From positions 1 to 14,244 of the forward strand of contig CAMAHO010000036.1 of NCBI GenBank assembly GCA_945834545.1: a stretch of 14,244 nucleotides of DNA, given 5' to 3'. Under the pieces are notes generated by a model. That model saw nothing but the letters and a program-made list of their open reading frames with translations. It had not been told where the DNA came from and ran no database searches. Numbering within the stretch: the stretch's first letter is position 1; every line of letters begins with the position of its first letter. Below, one piece after another: positions 12,931 through 14,244 of this stretch. The translations under genes were made by a program, and so were the position numbers. Source of the stretch: an uncultured Lachnospiraceae bacterium (GTDB taxonomy: Bacteria; Bacillota; Clostridia; Lachnospirales; Lachnospiraceae).

Positions 12931-13971
12931 TTACTTTGCGTATTTTCCATTCTTAATCCACACCTGCTCAGTAGTTCTTGCAGCCGGTGTGTTCTGTGCC
13001 ATAACTCCCGACAGAAAATGTGGCTCATAAAACTCTTCCAATACTTTTATATCATCATCCGTAAGCTTTAAATCTACAGCGGATACAGCACCTTCCACAT
13101 GACTTATCTTTGTTGCTCCTACAACCGGAGAAGCTGCCTTTGTAAGTAACCAGGCAAGAGAAACCTCTGTCATAGATACCTTTCGTGCATCTGCGATTTC
13201 GCAGACTCTTGCGATTACCTTTGCATCCTTATCTGCTGATGCATCATACTTGAGTCTAGCATAAGCGTCCTGCTCTAAGCGCTTCGATGTCTCGCCCGGC
13301 CTCTTTGATAAACATCCTGCAGCAAGCGCACTGTAAGGAGTAAGGGCTATATTTCTTTCGTCTGCATATACCTTCATTTCACGCTCATCCTCACGCATAA
13401 TAAGATTGTAGTGATTCTGAACAGATACGAATTCCGGCCACCCGTTTTCCTTTGCAATTGCATTAGCCTCTGCAAGCTGCCAGGCGAAGCAGTTTGCTAT
13501 ACCAATCTGTCTGATTTTTCCTGACTTTACACCCTCTGCCATACCAGCAAGATATTCTTCTACCGGAGTATTCCAGTCCCACATATGATAAATATATAAA
13601 TCCACATAATCCATGCCTAAGTGAGAAAGACTTGCATCTAAACTGTTTCGTACATGCTCTTTTCCCGAAATACCATTTGCAATTTCCTCTTGTGACCTTG
13701 GAAGAAACTTTGTAGCAATTACTACTTCATCTCTTTTTGCATATTCCTTAATCGCCTTTCCAAGATATTCTTCACTTGTTCCTGCCTGATATGCTATTGC
13801 CGTATCATAAAAATTAATTCCAAGCTCTAAGCCTCTTTTAATGATGGATTTGGATGCTTCTTCATCAACAGTCCAACTGTGCTGACCTGTCTGAGCATTT
13901 CCAAAGCCCATGCATCCCATACATATACGAGAGACCTTTAAATCAGATTTACCAAGTGTTACATATTCCAC
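12931..13971 (-). CDS. Aldo/keto reductase family oxidoreductase
   Basis: This 346-aa NAD(P)H-dependent TIM-barrel protein reduces carbonyl compounds; the actual substrate is unknown. The catalytic tetrad is complete: D56 (NFYDTAIAY), Y61, K88 (IATKF) and H129 (IYHMWD). The cofactor-binding end is seen in the TPYSALAAGCLSKR and SPVVGATKISHVEGA segments. Length and motifs fit the YajO/Tas-like general AKR group. The start is GTG at 13971: a TGA in the same frame lies three codons upstream, and AAGGGGA sits about 10 bp before it. The gene overlaps the end of the MarR-type gene by 23 bp, so the two form an operon and the regulator may control the reductase in response to a reactive aldehyde or quinone. 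Confidence 0.92.
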   Translation of the reverse strand: MEYVTLGKSDLKVSRICMGCMGFGNAQTGQHSWTVDEEASKSIIKRGLELGINFYDTAIAYQAGTSEEYLGKAIKEYAKRDEVVIATKFLPRSQEEIANGISGKEHVRNSLDASLSHLGMDYVDLYIYHMWDWNTPVEEYLAGMAEGVKSGKIRQIGIANCFAWQLAEANAIAKENGWPEFVSVQNHYNLIMREDEREMKVYADERNIALTPYSALAAGCLSKRPGETSKRLEQDAYARLKYDASADKDAKVIARVCEIADARKVSMTEVSLAWLLTKAASPVVGATKISHVEGAVSAVDLKLTDDDIKVLEEFYEPHFLSGVMAQNTPAARTTEQVWIKNGKYAK

Positions 13972-14244
13972 GCTTAATCATCCCCTTCAGTTTTCTCGCT
14001 AATTTTTCCAGTACCATTACTATTTCCTGCTCTTCTGAACTAAGAGATTTAAATACCTCTGCTTCTTTTTTATAAAGATTAGAAAGTACATTATCTGCAA
14101 ATGCTTTACCGCTTTCTGTAAGGATAATTGACATCTCTCTTCTCGTTCCTTTGATAGGAACAAGCAGGGCATATCCGTCCTTTTGAAAATAGAAAATCAC
14201 CAAGTTTTCTACCAGTTCCCCTCCGGACAGCACAGATTTTTCTT
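13949..14244 (-). CDS. MarR-family regulator, C-terminal part (N-terminus beyond window)
   Basis: The reading frame is open to the right edge, and only the last ~98 codons are visible. The pattern LVENLVIFYFQKDGYALLVP, then a basic wing (IKGTRREMSIILTESGKAFADNV), then a long C-terminal helix (SSEEQEIVMVLEKLARKLKGMIK) matches the end of the winged helix and the dimerisation helix of MarR proteins. The RRE...LTE-GK segment is the most diagnostic. A GTG at 14233 could be read as a start, but that would cut the DNA-binding domain, so I treat the gene as partial. It overlaps the aldo/keto reductase start by 23 bp. Confidence 0.75.
   Translation of the reverse strand, partial: EKSVLSGGELVENLVIFYFQKDGYALLVPIKGTRREMSIILTESGKAFADNVLSNLYKKEAEVFKSLSSEEQEIVMVLEKLARKLKGMIKRGICNTW

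Overview
The window looks like chromosomal DNA of a low-to-mid GC Gram-positive anaerobe, most likely a member of the Lachnospiraceae (Clostridia). I infer this from the strong AGGAGG-type ribosome binding sites, consensus sigma-A promoters with 17-bp spacers, the CUT1 sugar ABC transporter without its own ATPase, and a GH94 cellobiose phosphorylase very close to the clostridial enzyme. No species is claimed.

Layout. At the left edge is a partial tRNA-Arg(TCT) on the minus strand. It is divergent from a Na+/solute symporter (379-1956), and between them sits a ~130-bp remnant of an insertion sequence. A small lipoprotein of unknown function (2027-2446, minus) and tRNA-Pro(TGG) follow. Positions 5644-2644 (minus) form a tightly overlapping housekeeping operon: THUMP-domain rRNA methyltransferase, a membrane-anchored amidase-like protein that appears to have lost its catalytic residues, RdgB-type dITP/XTP diphosphatase, and a YfcE/YsnB-type phosphodiesterase. 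The 335-bp gap upstream of the operon carries its promoter, a palindrome, and a candidate ~100-nt small RNA with C-rich loops and a bidirectional terminator. An orphan HAAS-domain membrane protein (5980-6414, minus) follows.

The metabolic centre is 6556-12696. A minus-strand ABC importer operon (substrate-binding lipoprotein, then two MsmF/MsmG-like permeases) is divergent from a plus-strand cellobiose phosphorylase. The simplest reading is that cellobiose or short cello-oligosaccharides are imported and the disaccharide is split with phosphate to glucose and glucose 1-phosphate, which saves ATP. The transporter ATPase is not in the window and is presumably a shared MsmK/MsmX-type subunit. 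The 322-bp divergent promoter region has a good promoter for each side, a 22-bp palindrome, and a similar CAGTTC-N4-GAA box close to each predicted transcription start, which suggests common control. No local regulator gene is present.

The right end has a REP-like hairpin element, a strong terminator, and an overlapping pair on the minus strand: the C-terminal part of a MarR-type regulator (running off the edge) and an aldo/keto reductase that starts with GTG.

Nothing here is a clear new defence or mobile system. The items most worth a second look are the candidate C-rich small RNA at 5775-5914, the catalytically degenerate amidase, the triple 15-bp repeat in the symporter leader, and the paired boxes in the cellobiose locus.
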